Below, piece by piece: positions 24,024 through 31,830 of a DNA stretch of 31,831 nt (position 1 is its first letter; every line of letters starts with the position of its first letter). The DNA comes from a virus: the IMG/VR virus record IMGVR_UViG_3300023501_000029, positions 1 through 31,831 of that record; one strand, written 5' to 3'. A program made the translations under genes and the position numbers. The notes beneath the pieces were generated by a model. The model searched no databases and was not told the DNA's origin. It saw nothing but the letters and a program-made list of their open reading frames with translations.

Positions 24024-24607
24024 GCGGCATCCACCTTAAACATACTCAACCCTTCCACTGTTGCACTTTCCTCGTAGGCAATATGGTTTGTAATAGCCAA
24101 ATTATTCAACCTGCGAGAAACCCCCTTGTAAACCTCAAACTCAACATAGGATCGTGTACCGTGACCTAGTTGTCCATCATCTTCGTAGCTCCACAGTCGT
24201 TTGTTCTCTTCGCCCTCCGTTAAGTCAACAACACCGGGGAAACCACCAAAGTCTACCTCTTTAAACTCCCCGGTCTTATAGTCTTTGTACTCTCGTACGT
24301 CCTTTACTTTACGCTTCAACTGGATGTACTGCCCAATACCAAACTCAGAGTTGCCCACTTTGATTGTGTCAACCTGTTGTCCTGTATTAGGGTTTGTCGC
24401 CATACGCTCATAACCAGTTTCCAAGAGTTGTGTAATCTGACCCTCTGAGGTAAAGTAAACATTCACTGCTGTTTGACCCCCACTCTTAGATAATTCACGC
24501 AACCACTTCTGATTGGATTCTGGATCACCGTAGTCTGCATTTTCCTTGAATACATTTGCGTACTCAAGAACCATTTCCATTACATAAGTTTTTGTATTTG
24601 TGGCCAT
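24020..24607 (-). CDS. Probable single-stranded DNA-binding protein
   Basis: The start at 24607 follows AAAAGGAAG at a suitable distance; an upstream ATG at 24652 would place the N-terminus over the promoter. The 195-aa protein has a predominantly beta composition with an acidic middle (EVDFGGFPGVVDLTEGEENKRLW) and SKSGGQTAVNVYFTSEGQ, in a position where marine T7-like modules encode a gp2.5-like ssDNA-binding protein. The usual strongly acidic C-terminal tail is not seen, so the assignment rests on position and fold-like pattern. It is the first gene of a leftward unit behind promoter A. Confidence 0.55.
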   Translation of the reverse strand: MATNTKTYVMEMVLEYANVFKENADYGDPESNQKWLRELSKSGGQTAVNVYFTSEGQITQLLETGYERMATNPNTGQQVDTIKVGNSEFGIGQYIQLKRKVKDVREYKDYKTGEFKEVDFGGFPGVVDLTEGEENKRLWSYEDDGQLGHGTRSYVEFEVYKGVSRRLNNLAITNHIAYEESATVEGLSMFKVDAA

Positions 24608-24641
24608 GTCGGGTACTTCCTTTTCACTGTTTCCGTATAAT

Positions 24642-24671
24642 ACTATATACACTTATTTGCGTTTTTCGCAA
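24642..24671 (-). promoter_or_regulatory. Promoter-like element A, upstream of ssDNA-binding gene
   Basis: On the - strand TTGCGA (24666-24671), an 18-base spacer and TATAGT (24642-24647) form a promoter-like element about 35 bp before the ssDNA-binding start. The spacer end AATAAGTGTA and the TATAGTA box match element B almost exactly. TTGCG also forms a small inverted repeat with CGCAA. It is the only space between the DNA polymerase and ssDNA-binding genes. Confidence 0.75.
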
Positions 24672-24695
24672 GCAGTCGTAGGCATTTATTTTAGT

Positions 24696-26540
24696 CTAGT
24701 GAATATCTGCGTAAGTATTGCCAAACTGTACATCTGTTCCTAGTGGTACGTTTAGATTTATCTCACGGTTCACGTTGTTGATCCCCATAGACATGATGTT
24801 TTCTGTTTTATCTTCGTCCCCCTCTTTGGTTATAACGATAATCTCATCGTGGAATTGACCGATAGTCTGTAAGCCCATGCCGCGACATTCCTTAACCCAA
24901 GTGTCAAAGCAGAACACCCCGGTGCCCTGATTGAGTGTACTGAAGCGGTCCTTCTCACTGCGTAGACTGTACCAAAAACCAGACACAGGGTTCTTTAGCC
25001 ACATACTTCCAAACAGTTCTCTTGTCCGTAGTGTGCTTGCTACCCTCTCAATGGCCCAGTTACGTGACCAGAAGGCTTCTAGCAGGGCCTTAGCTTCCTT
25101 TTGCTTCATACCTGTCTCACGGGACAGCTTGGCTGCTCCTACACCATAAGTGGCACTGTAGTTAACTACCTTGTAATTCTTACGGAGGGCCTTAAGTGAA
25201 CGCTCCCCAGAATTGTGCTTGTCGATGTCGTCTTGAGTAATGACACCAGCGTGTAGGGCCAAGTCTAAGTGGGGATCAAACCCCTCACGGCTCATCTCCT
25301 CCACGTATTCAGGGTCTAGTGGTTTCATATAGTGTCGTTTGGTTGTGTCTTCCAAGGATGTCATGTCAGCACCAGCTAACACATAACCTTCTGGACACGT
25401 CAGACACCCACGGATTACATCACCATATGGCTTGTCTACTCCCGGTAGATTTACCAGTGGTCGATAGTGCTTAAACCTAAACGTATTGGTTAGACCTGCA
25501 ACACCAGCCTGCAGCCAACCATTCTTATGACACTCTAGGAAAGATTTAAGTATGCCAGCCCTATGAGTAAGAACAGTGAGACCGTCAAGAAGATCCACAG
25601 CAGGGTCAACCTTTCCAAGGCTTCGGACACTTTGACATAGATCGCTGTTCTTTCGTACTTGTTCAATTTGTCTTTCATCACCAGTCACCTTATCCCTTAC
25701 GAATTTATATGTACGTGGCTTCCAACCCAGAGAATACAACCACTCTTTAACCTGATCTTTAGAGTTAGGGTTACCACGTTCTTCACCTGTCTTAACCTTA
25801 AATTGTGTTGTCGTCACAGACTGCTTGTACTCCTTACACAGGGACACCCACTTCTCCCCGTGTGATGATAGCTCTCCGTCTTTCTTGTGCATGACCTTTG
25901 GCTTTGCTGCCATACGCTCAAGGGTACGCTTAGGCATAGCGTCTGCCAGTTGCTCAACCTTCTCCTCTTTCAGTTGTATGATCTCATCGTAGGCTGCTTG
26001 AGCTTTAGGTACATCCAATTTCCATTGTAGGGCCTCTTGCTCTTTAGCACAATCTAGCTTGAATGATAGATAATCAATCAAACGATCCTTCTCAACTGGG
26101 TCTTGGTACAGCTTATTTAACTTAAGACCTAAGTCACGCCATAGACGGTTGTTGATCTTAACGTCCTCATCGCACCTGTGAGCGTATTCCTCTGGTGTTA
26201 GGCTGTCCCAGTCTGTAATCTTAGGCTTAGGTACTCCATAGTCCTCTCCGTAGCCCTCAAGCCCATGCTTCAAGCGGTCATGGTGTAGATACCAAGATAA
26301 AGCTAAGGTGTCTATCAAACGAGCCTTTACCTCTATGCCCAGTACCTTTTCTATCGCAGGTATGTCAAAGCGTATGATGTTGTGGCCTACCAGAGTTTCT
26401 GTGTTGAGCAACACATAGCGCATCTCGTCATAGTCATGCGTGTGCTTTACTTCACCCATATCATTAGACCAAGACATGACATGAATTTTGGTCAACACAT
26501 CTAATAGACCATCTGTTTCAATGTCGAATACTGTTGTCAT
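24696..26540 (-). CDS. Family A DNA polymerase (T7 gp5-like)
   Basis: The start at 26540 follows AGGAA; an upstream in-frame ATG is less likely. The 614-aa protein has a 3'-5' exonuclease domain (VFDIETDGL with Asp6/Glu8, GHNIIRFDIPAIE, later HRCDEDVKIN) and a polymerase domain with motif A ADMTSLED, motif B RKNYKVVNYSATYGVG and motif C GQFHDEIIV. The motif B residue equivalent to E. coli 762 is Tyr, as in T7. The motif A ExR Arg is replaced by Thr (EDT). It is shorter than T7 gp5 (704 aa). It replicates the phage genome with the nearby primase-helicase. Confidence 0.9.
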   Translation of the reverse strand: MTTVFDIETDGLLDVLTKIHVMSWSNDMGEVKHTHDYDEMRYVLLNTETLVGHNIIRFDIPAIEKVLGIEVKARLIDTLALSWYLHHDRLKHGLEGYGEDYGVPKPKITDWDSLTPEEYAHRCDEDVKINNRLWRDLGLKLNKLYQDPVEKDRLIDYLSFKLDCAKEQEALQWKLDVPKAQAAYDEIIQLKEEKVEQLADAMPKRTLERMAAKPKVMHKKDGELSSHGEKWVSLCKEYKQSVTTTQFKVKTGEERGNPNSKDQVKEWLYSLGWKPRTYKFVRDKVTGDERQIEQVRKNSDLCQSVRSLGKVDPAVDLLDGLTVLTHRAGILKSFLECHKNGWLQAGVAGLTNTFRFKHYRPLVNLPGVDKPYGDVIRGCLTCPEGYVLAGADMTSLEDTTKRHYMKPLDPEYVEEMSREGFDPHLDLALHAGVITQDDIDKHNSGERSLKALRKNYKVVNYSATYGVGAAKLSRETGMKQKEAKALLEAFWSRNWAIERVASTLRTRELFGSMWLKNPVSGFWYSLRSEKDRFSTLNQGTGVFCFDTWVKECRGMGLQTIGQFHDEIIVITKEGDEDKTENIMSMGINNVNREINLNVPLGTDVQFGNTYADIH

Positions 26541-26545
26541 TATTC

Positions 26546-26809
26546 CTACTTCTCCTCCCAAACTGTTGTTGTTTTGCTAACAGGTTCTACTTTTACCATG
26601 TAACTACCCTGTGCCATTTTTCCTTCTACGTCAAAGCCAATCCACCCAACCTTATAAAATTCTCTATCTTCTATGCAGAAAACTATACTGTGTAGGTGTT
26701 GGTCCCCTTCATAGTCGATTTCATCCAACTGCTCGGAATGTATCGCTATAAATCTGGGGTCATCATCAAACCCAATGCTTACGTAATCATACTCATCGTA
26801 ATTTTCCAT
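26546..26809 (-). CDS. Small acidic hypothetical protein
   Basis: This 87-aa acidic protein (IGFDDDPRFIAIHSEQLDEIDYEGDQ) has mixed alpha-beta composition. It lies between the primase-helicase (two-base gap) and the DNA polymerase, where other T7-like modules carry small unknown genes. No motif is recognised. Confidence 0.55.
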   Translation of the reverse strand: MENYDEYDYVSIGFDDDPRFIAIHSEQLDEIDYEGDQHLHSIVFCIEDREFYKVGWIGFDVEGKMAQGSYMVKVEPVSKTTTVWEEK

Positions 26810-26811
26810 AC

Positions 26812-28386
26812 CTATACTTCCCTTAATGTAAACGTATCTAAGTTAAATCGCATTGTACCAGCAGCGCCCTCTTCGGAGCATGGTCGGTTCTTCTCAACGC
26901 GAAGGTATGTTGTATTTCGTTCCTCTACAGTGTCTGCATCCTTCTCTCGTGATAAGTTAATGATAACAGAGGCCCTTTGACCTAGCATCTTACAATACTT
27001 AGGGTCACCATTGTCATTAGTGTGGGCAATAGTAACGATACCTACGTTTAGTTCTGCTGCCAGCTTAGATAAACGGATGGCTAGATCAGCAAGCATTGCC
27101 TCTTTGCCCTCATCAGATGAACCTACAACTACATCTTGGATAGGCTCAAAGAATACGAACTTACAGCCGCAGGCTTGACTAAAGTATCTGATCTGGTCGC
27201 ATAGCTCCTCTGCACCTTGTCCATCACCCATGAAGAATTGATAGTAAAGTTCACCCTTGGTTAGCGTATGGATAGCAGCAATAACCTTATCATTAGCTCC
27301 CTTATCCTCAATCAAATCCCTGCGTGTAAGGTTGTCATTACACTCGTATGACACAAGACCTAACAGAGACCTTAGCTTTGTTTCTTCTACGTGCATTGCT
27401 GCAATAGGGATGCCACGTTTAATCATGTTATATTCTAAGTATCGCATGACCTCAGTTTTACCTATCCCAGTAGGGGCCTTAATCAACGTGTAGTGGGCTT
27501 GCATCAGACCCAATATCTTATCATCTAATGCTTGGATACCCGTAGGTACATACTCATGTTCTGGTGCATCACGATACAGTGACAAGAAGTCGTCAGTTGT
27601 ATTCATTACATTCTCAGGAGTGTACTTACGTGCAGCCCACCAAGCCTGCTTAAACTCTGCTCCCTTGCCAGCCTGCAAGAACTCATTGGCATCCTTGTAT
27701 GGGTGATGGTTTACCCGGTAGACCTTATTAGGAAACAGCTTAGACACACGATCAGCTAGGGCATTACCTGCATCATCATCATCTACAGATAGGATAATCT
27801 TATCGAAGCTGCTTAACCACTCAGCACAGTTCTCCCAGAGCTTCTTAGATGGCGAAGCAGAGGGTAGAGACACAACAGGGTTAGTGTAGCTTCCCTTAAG
27901 TATTTGTGCCACTGAGAGAGCGTCTAGTTCCCCCTCAGTGATCGTTACCATCTTGGAACTACCAGCAGTAAACAGGTTCATGCCAAACAGTTCATCACCC
28001 TTGAAGTTAGACTTAGCGTAGAACCCTTTTTTATCTAGGGTACGAACTTTAATTCCCCCGCTGGGGTACATATACTCCTGACGATCACCATAGGTTAGTA
28101 CGCCATAGTCCTCCATCGTCTTGCTGTTGATGCTACGCATGTTGGTGTAAGACCCTGAGCCTACATCTTCGATCAGCTTAGGGGTAAAGTTAATTGCTGA
28201 CATATTGTATTCCTTATTTCCACTGACGGGGTACTTTTCACTGGACCAATCAAACTGCTCTCTTCTTGATGGGTATCCGCTGTCACAAGACTTGCAGTGT
28301 CCTGTGTGTTTCTCATCGTTCCAGCAAAATGCGTCAGAAGAGCCACAAGAAGGGAATGGGCAGGGTAGTCTTCCATGTTCAGACAT
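26812..28386 (-). CDS. DNA primase-helicase (T7 gp4-like)
   Basis: The start at 28386 follows AAGGAG eight bases upstream; the longer frame to 28521 lacks support. The 524-aa protein has an N-terminal zinc-ribbon (CPFPSCG, then CWN and CKSC), a TOPRIM region (VTITEGELDALS and ILSVDDDDAG) and a C-terminal hexameric helicase domain with Walker A APTGIGKT, FVFFEPIQD and IAHTNDNGD. It unwinds DNA and makes primers at the fork. An internal ATG at 28203, preceded by AAGGAA, could produce a shorter form without the zinc ribbon, like T7 gp4B. Confidence 0.9.
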   Translation of the reverse strand: MSEHGRLPCPFPSCGSSDAFCWNDEKHTGHCKSCDSGYPSRREQFDWSSEKYPVSGNKEYNMSAINFTPKLIEDVGSGSYTNMRSINSKTMEDYGVLTYGDRQEYMYPSGGIKVRTLDKKGFYAKSNFKGDELFGMNLFTAGSSKMVTITEGELDALSVAQILKGSYTNPVVSLPSASPSKKLWENCAEWLSSFDKIILSVDDDDAGNALADRVSKLFPNKVYRVNHHPYKDANEFLQAGKGAEFKQAWWAARKYTPENVMNTTDDFLSLYRDAPEHEYVPTGIQALDDKILGLMQAHYTLIKAPTGIGKTEVMRYLEYNMIKRGIPIAAMHVEETKLRSLLGLVSYECNDNLTRRDLIEDKGANDKVIAAIHTLTKGELYYQFFMGDGQGAEELCDQIRYFSQACGCKFVFFEPIQDVVVGSSDEGKEAMLADLAIRLSKLAAELNVGIVTIAHTNDNGDPKYCKMLGQRASVIINLSREKDADTVEERNTTYLRVEKNRPCSEEGAAGTMRFNLDTFTLREV

Positions 28387-28402
28387 GTGGCTCTCCTTTG
28401 AT

Positions 28403-28807
28403 TTACTGGTTACCAAATAATTTTTGGTTGGCGTAGTCTTGTAAGTTATCCATGCGGTATACTTGACCACGACCACGGTTTCGACAACCAGAGATGTGCA
28501 CCATAAAGTATTTTGGATCATTATCTAGCATCCAGTCAACTGTCCTCTGACAATCATCTGGGCCGTAGTGGTATTCCCAAGACCCAAAAGATTCTTTTTT
28601 ATCGGACTTCTCTACCCTTGCTTGAGAGTTGATGTTACCATCCACCCGATTTTCACCCTTATCTAAAAGTTCTGCACAAGCCATTACGTTTTCTTCCCTT
28701 ATGAAGGGATAGGGGTTAGCCAGCTTACGATTTGCAGTTTTATTGAGGCCCCTGATTGCGTTAACAGCATAGCCAAAAAGGTCGATGTTTGGTTCTTGAT
28801 TTTTCAT
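28403..28807 (-). CDS. Hypothetical protein between ParB-like and primase-helicase
   Basis: I do not recognise this 134-aa protein. The N-terminal half is helical (DLFGYAVNAIRGLNKTANRKLANP); the second part contains SFGSWEYHYGPDDCQRTVDWMLDNDPKYFMVHISGCRNRGRGQVYRMD, with a few His and Cys residues that might bind metal. It is co-oriented with the replication genes and 11 bp after the ParB-like gene, preceded by TGAGG. A DNA- or RNA-related role is only a guess from context. Confidence 0.55.
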   Translation of the reverse strand: MKNQEPNIDLFGYAVNAIRGLNKTANRKLANPYPFIREENVMACAELLDKGENRVDGNINSQARVEKSDKKESFGSWEYHYGPDDCQRTVDWMLDNDPKYFMVHISGCRNRGRGQVYRMDNLQDYANQKLFGNQ

Positions 28808-28818
28808 AGTGTTTTTCC

Positions 28819-29730
28819 TCAGTTCATTTTTGATGTGTCAGGTTTAACTACAAGCAAACTTTGTATCTCAGACATATGTTCACCAATAGCATTATACAGT
28901 GCGATAAGACCCGCTGCGTTGTAAGATTGAGAATGTTTACCATCCCCATTTTCAAGTATGTGCATGATAGACCTTGCCATACCCTTGTCACCTTCTTGTA
29001 AGTGTAAGTCTCTGGCTGTAGAAACCAAAGCACCTGCTGCAACATTACTATCCCAATTAGATCCCCCAATACGCATAAGCTCATCTAGGTTTACTGCCTT
29101 TGGCTTTGGTGCATTGGTCTTCTTAGGTAACCCTTTACGTTTTCTCCTCTCTTTATCTGCTGCATTAAGTGTCATGTTACCCTTACTAACTTCATCCGCT
29201 AGGTCAGGTGCATCACGTTTGATTGCCTTTGCTGTCTTTACGGCAGTTGTACCTACGTTAAGATGATCCGCAGAATCTTTGGTGGACTTATCAAAGGACG
29301 AATTCGTCTCTTGATCCGACTTTCTGTCCCCTCCGTGCCTAATAGTAGCTAAAGCAGCCGCAGTCATAGCCCTTTGACCAGTGGTCAGATGCCTACGCAT
29401 AAGATTAGCTGCAACAACACGATCCAGAACTACATTGAACGGCATATCATCTGGTAGATTCTCATAATCAGGCTTAACACCAGCCTTCAAACATGCCTTG
29501 TGCCTATGTCGACCATCTACGATCCAGCCTTGCCACATTAGTATTGGCTCAAACAATCCATACTGCTTAATACTACCAACAAGGCCATCAAACTCCTGCG
29601 TATTTTCAAACGAGACAAACACTGTTGATAGTTCGTGATATTCAGGCTCCTTATCAACATCTGTGAGTTTTGGTTGACGACCACTGGTATCTACACCTAA
29701 CCACTTTCCAGTGTCCTCTAAAACTTCCAT
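28819..29730 (-). CDS. ParB/Srx-domain DNA-binding-like protein
   Basis: This 303-aa protein has a ParB-like nucleotide-binding core: FDGLVGSIKQYGLFEPILMWQGWIVDGRHRHKAC, including the DGRHR motif, then VAANLMRRHLTTGQRAMTAAALA. A basic central region follows (IRHGGDRKSDQE, then TTAVKTAKAIKRDAPDLADEVSKGNMTLNAADKERRKRKG), which resembles the helix-turn-helix of ParB-family proteins. No partner ParA is seen. It is the first gene after promoter B, so it may regulate replication or host functions. ParB-domain proteins of phages include nucleases and transcription regulators; which applies here is unknown. Confidence 0.7.
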   Translation of the reverse strand: MEVLEDTGKWLGVDTSGRQPKLTDVDKEPEYHELSTVFVSFENTQEFDGLVGSIKQYGLFEPILMWQGWIVDGRHRHKACLKAGVKPDYENLPDDMPFNVVLDRVVAANLMRRHLTTGQRAMTAAALATIRHGGDRKSDQETNSSFDKSTKDSADHLNVGTTAVKTAKAIKRDAPDLADEVSKGNMTLNAADKERRKRKGLPKKTNAPKPKAVNLDELMRIGGSNWDSNVAAGALVSTARDLHLQEGDKGMARSIMHILENGDGKHSQSYNAAGLIALYNAIGEHMSEIQSLLVVKPDTSKMN

Positions 29731-29815
29731 ACTTAAGTATCCTTTCTATTATTATTCCTGCTAGGTTGATCTGTTAGTAAATACTTTAGTAACACTTTCC
29801 TAAAGGGTACATCTT

Positions 29816-29845
29816 ACTATACACACTTATTAGAAAAACCCGCAA
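29816..29845 (-). promoter_or_regulatory. Promoter-like element B, upstream of ParB-like gene
   Basis: On the - strand TTGCGG (29840-29845), an 18-base spacer and TATAGT (29816-29821) lie in the 126-bp gap between the sigma-like gene and the ParB-like gene, about 85 bp before the start. The spacer end AATAAGTGTG and TATAGTA match element A, with the same spacing. The rest of this gap holds only the RBS AAAGGAT and no other feature I can name. Confidence 0.75.
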
Positions 29846-29856
29846 GTCACGAATTG

Positions 29857-30414
29857 TTACAGCTTAGACATTTTAAGAAGTGCTGCCGTTTCTATTAATG
29901 AGATAGATTGACGACTAACACCATAAAAATAAGCTACATCATCCTGAGTCATATCATCAAAGTAACGCATTTGTATCACCTCCTTTTCCCTATGATTTAA
30001 CTTTGCCATGCCTTTGCCAAGGTAATCTTTATGCTCATACCTTTCCGTACAGTCCTGAACAGCTACCATAAAGTCCCCATTAAACTCTACAGCAGAAGAA
30101 GACAAAGCATCGAACAGAGCCTTCTTTCCCCTATCGCTGTACGTTTGATTATTCCAGTCTTTACCCATTGCTAGTTGAGTAGCCATGTCAGAAGCTGGAA
30201 CCGTAACAGCCTTGTTCTTTATGTTGATGTATCCGTGCATAGCCTTGTTCGCCCTCCTGTACAGGCTTGCAGGATATTCATCTGGATTAACCGCTAACCT
30301 TTCATATATTGCCAACATACCCTCTGATATTAAGTCGTCTCTCATGTCAACACGGTTGTACTTGTAGGCCAACCTTACGCACATCTTCTTGATCTCAAGC
30401 CCAGTTAAGCTCAT
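29857..30414 (-). CDS. Sigma-70-like RNA polymerase sigma factor
   Basis: This 185-aa protein has a region 2-like segment near the N-terminus (MCVRLAYKYNRVDMRDDLISEGMLAIYERL) and a region 4-like helix-turn-helix at the C-terminus (LNHREKEVIQMRYFDDMTQDDVAYFYGVSRQSISLIETAALLKM), the order of small alternative sigma factors without a long region 3. It would bind host RNA polymerase core and redirect it. The gene is the last of the right-hand early block; promoter B begins 12 bp after its stop. It overlaps a 47-aa gene upstream by 20 bases. Confidence 0.8.
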   Translation of the reverse strand: MSLTGLEIKKMCVRLAYKYNRVDMRDDLISEGMLAIYERLAVNPDEYPASLYRRANKAMHGYINIKNKAVTVPASDMATQLAMGKDWNNQTYSDRGKKALFDALSSSAVEFNGDFMVAVQDCTERYEHKDYLGKGMAKLNHREKEVIQMRYFDDMTQDDVAYFYGVSRQSISLIETAALLKMSKL

Positions 30415-30538
30415 ATTCTATCTCCAAATCATTTAACTCTCGTTGCCTTGTGCGTATCAGGTAGATTGCTTCCTCTAACGGTACGTCAGGTGATTTCTCC
30501 AGTGCCTTGATTAGTTTCTGTAGCTCTTCTTTATTCAT
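30395..30538 (-). CDS. Small hypothetical protein, sigma-coupled
   Basis: A 47-aa frame starts at 30538, overlapping the DUF3310 stop (ATGA) with AAAGGAT upstream, and ends inside the sigma gene. The protein is a charged helix ([42 protein letters not shown]). It fills the gap between two genes and is translationally coupled to both. It could be a small regulator or sigma partner, but nothing shows this. Confidence 0.55.
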   Translation of the reverse strand: MNKEELQKLIKALEKSPDVPLEEAIYLIRTRQRELNDLEIEYELNWA

Positions 30539-30861
30539 AACTTATCCTTTCCCTCAAGTTGATTTATACGCATCTGTGCATACCGTATGACCTTTTCTAG
30601 GTCTGTTATCTCACTTTGAACTTCACTCATTCCCTCGTAGGGCTTGTAACCTGCACGACTGGCATACTTGATAATGTTACCACGCCAGAACTCAAACCCG
30701 TTCATCATAATGTATGTGATAGGTTCTATTTTCCATCGGGCGTAGTGTTGTGGTTCGTTCACAATATCTTCTGCGTGATCTCTCATTGGTTTTCTCCACT
30801 TGTTAACTTGATCTCTAAACACAGATCGTTTTCGCTCTTCTTCACTCATGCGTCTAATCAT
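30535..30861 (-). CDS. DUF3310 (SaV-like) protein
   Basis: This 108-aa protein has the DUF3310 pattern: [39 protein letters not shown], then [16 protein letters not shown]. Such proteins are common in phage early regions and are sometimes annotated as nucleotide-kinase-associated, with no established activity. It is in a row of small early-type genes. An internal ATG five codons in is an alternative start. Confidence 0.8.
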   Translation of the reverse strand: MIRRMSEEERKRSVFRDQVNKWRKPMRDHAEDIVNEPQHYARWKIEPITYIMMNGFEFWRGNIIKYASRAGYKPYEGMSEVQSEITDLEKVIRYAQMRINQLEGKDKL

Positions 30862-31078
30862 TCTTTTTGCACCCTGATTTTATAACAGTCTCATACTTAA
30901 AGAACAACTGCTCAAACTTCCACTGGTACACCTGCTGCATACCCATCAAAGCATTCATCAGTTCATCATGTGTAGGCTCACGTTCACCGTCACCTATCTG
31001 TTTGAACACTGTCTCAATGTCACTACAGACTGACCAACAGTCCATTATGTGCGGTTCTATGTCACGTAGTTTAGCCAT
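30854..31078 (-). CDS. Small hypothetical protein
   Basis: The start at 31078 follows GAGGAG seven bases upstream and overlaps the upstream stop region. The 74-aa protein is helical ([30 protein letters not shown], then [27 protein letters not shown]). No family recognised. It is one of several short genes in this early-type block. Confidence 0.6.
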   Translation of the reverse strand: MAKLRDIEPHIMDCWSVCSDIETVFKQIGDGEREPTHDELMNALMGMQQVYQWKFEQLFFKYETVIKSGCKKND

Positions 31079-31262
31079 TACACAACTCCTCATAATCTTT
31101 ATTCCAATCCACTTCAGTGAAAAAGACCTCATACATAACCACAGGGTCAGTCAGACCCCTCTTGTACAGCTTGTTACAGGCCATCACAGCCTCCATGCGG
31201 TCTTTATAGTAGCCGTAATGCCCATTGTAGTCTGTAACTTGATACCTTACCTCTTTACTCAT
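31071..31262 (-). CDS. Small hypothetical protein
   Basis: The start at 31262 follows GAAGGAG; the longer frame would begin in the upstream gene. The 63-aa protein ([33 protein letters not shown], ending in a Glu-rich tail) has a beta-alpha pattern. No function known. It overlaps both neighbours by eight bases. Confidence 0.6.
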   Translation of the reverse strand: MSKEVRYQVTDYNGHYGYYKDRMEAVMACNKLYKRGLTDPVVMYEVFFTEVDWNKDYEELCNG

Positions 31263-31503
31263 CTTCGTTCTCCTTCTCCTCAAACCCATAGAAGTTCATC
31301 ACACGGGTAATTGCTATTACATCACCTGATAAGTCCGCATAGTCTTGCTTCTGCCACTCTGACAACTTCTCCATGTTCTCCAGACGTGCAATCTCTTCAA
31401 GATACATGTCCCGTGTACCCTTGAGACGTACCTTAACGACAGCATCTGCAAAGTCATACATCGTGTCGCTACCTTCAAGCTCTTTGTAGATTTCACTCAG
31501 CAT
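31255..31503 (-). CDS. Small hypothetical protein
   Basis: This 82-aa acidic, helical protein (MLSEIYKELEGSDTMYDFADAVVKVRLKGTRDMYLEEIARLENMEKL) ends in [17 protein letters not shown] precedes the start. No family recognised. Confidence 0.55.
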   Translation of the reverse strand: MLSEIYKELEGSDTMYDFADAVVKVRLKGTRDMYLEEIARLENMEKLSEWQKQDYADLSGDVIAITRVMNFYGFEEKENEDE

Positions 31504-31694
31504 CTTTTAGTTTCCCCTTTAATGTAATCCTCACAAGCCCATGAGTAGTCACTCATAGCGATAGGTGCATTGTCTGGATCGTGGTCCCACCAAAGGCGAG
31601 AGCCTTCACGTTCAGCCTCACCGAAGTGGCGGGTGCAGGCTGTGTTGGTGCAGTCTGACGCACAGAAGGTTTTATCTTTATAGCATAGTGCCAT
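31497..31694 (-). CDS. Small Cys-rich hypothetical protein
   Basis: This 65-aa protein has six Cys residues (CYKDKTFCASDCTNTACTRHF, later WACEDY and a C-terminal KRC), which may bind zinc. Proteins like it are frequent in marine phage early regions without known function. AAGGAG lies nine bases before the ATG. It overlaps the next gene by seven bases. Confidence 0.6.
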   Translation of the reverse strand: MALCYKDKTFCASDCTNTACTRHFGEAEREGSRLWWDHDPDNAPIAMSDYSWACEDYIKGETKRC

Positions 31695-31716
31695 TGGTTA
31701 TTCTCCTTTAGCCATG

Positions 31717-31830
31717 TTAGTCATTCTGTTTATCCTCTGCAATCTTATTGAGCATATCAAAAGCCTCACCTACACTGATTTCTGCTACAGCACACATCAA
31801 CACTAGCCTGATACCATCTTCTACAAACAT
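31717..31830 (-). CDS. Small hypothetical protein at right edge
   Basis: A 37-aa frame from an ATG at 31830 to a stop at 31717-31719 reads MFVEDGIRLVLMCAVAEISV and ends in EDKQND. The window ends one base upstream, so the true start may lie outside and the gene may be longer. It has the same strand and spacing as the other small early-type genes. Confidence 0.4.
   Translation of the reverse strand: MFVEDGIRLVLMCAVAEISVGEAFDMLNKIAEDKQND

Noticed and set aside
28958-29266. Rightward frame opposite the ParB-like gene
   Set aside because: Shadow frame; the ParB motif DGRHR and basic region are on the opposite strand.
31698-31724. Eight-codon frame between the last two small genes
   Set aside because: Too short to support; it just leads into the RBS of the next gene.
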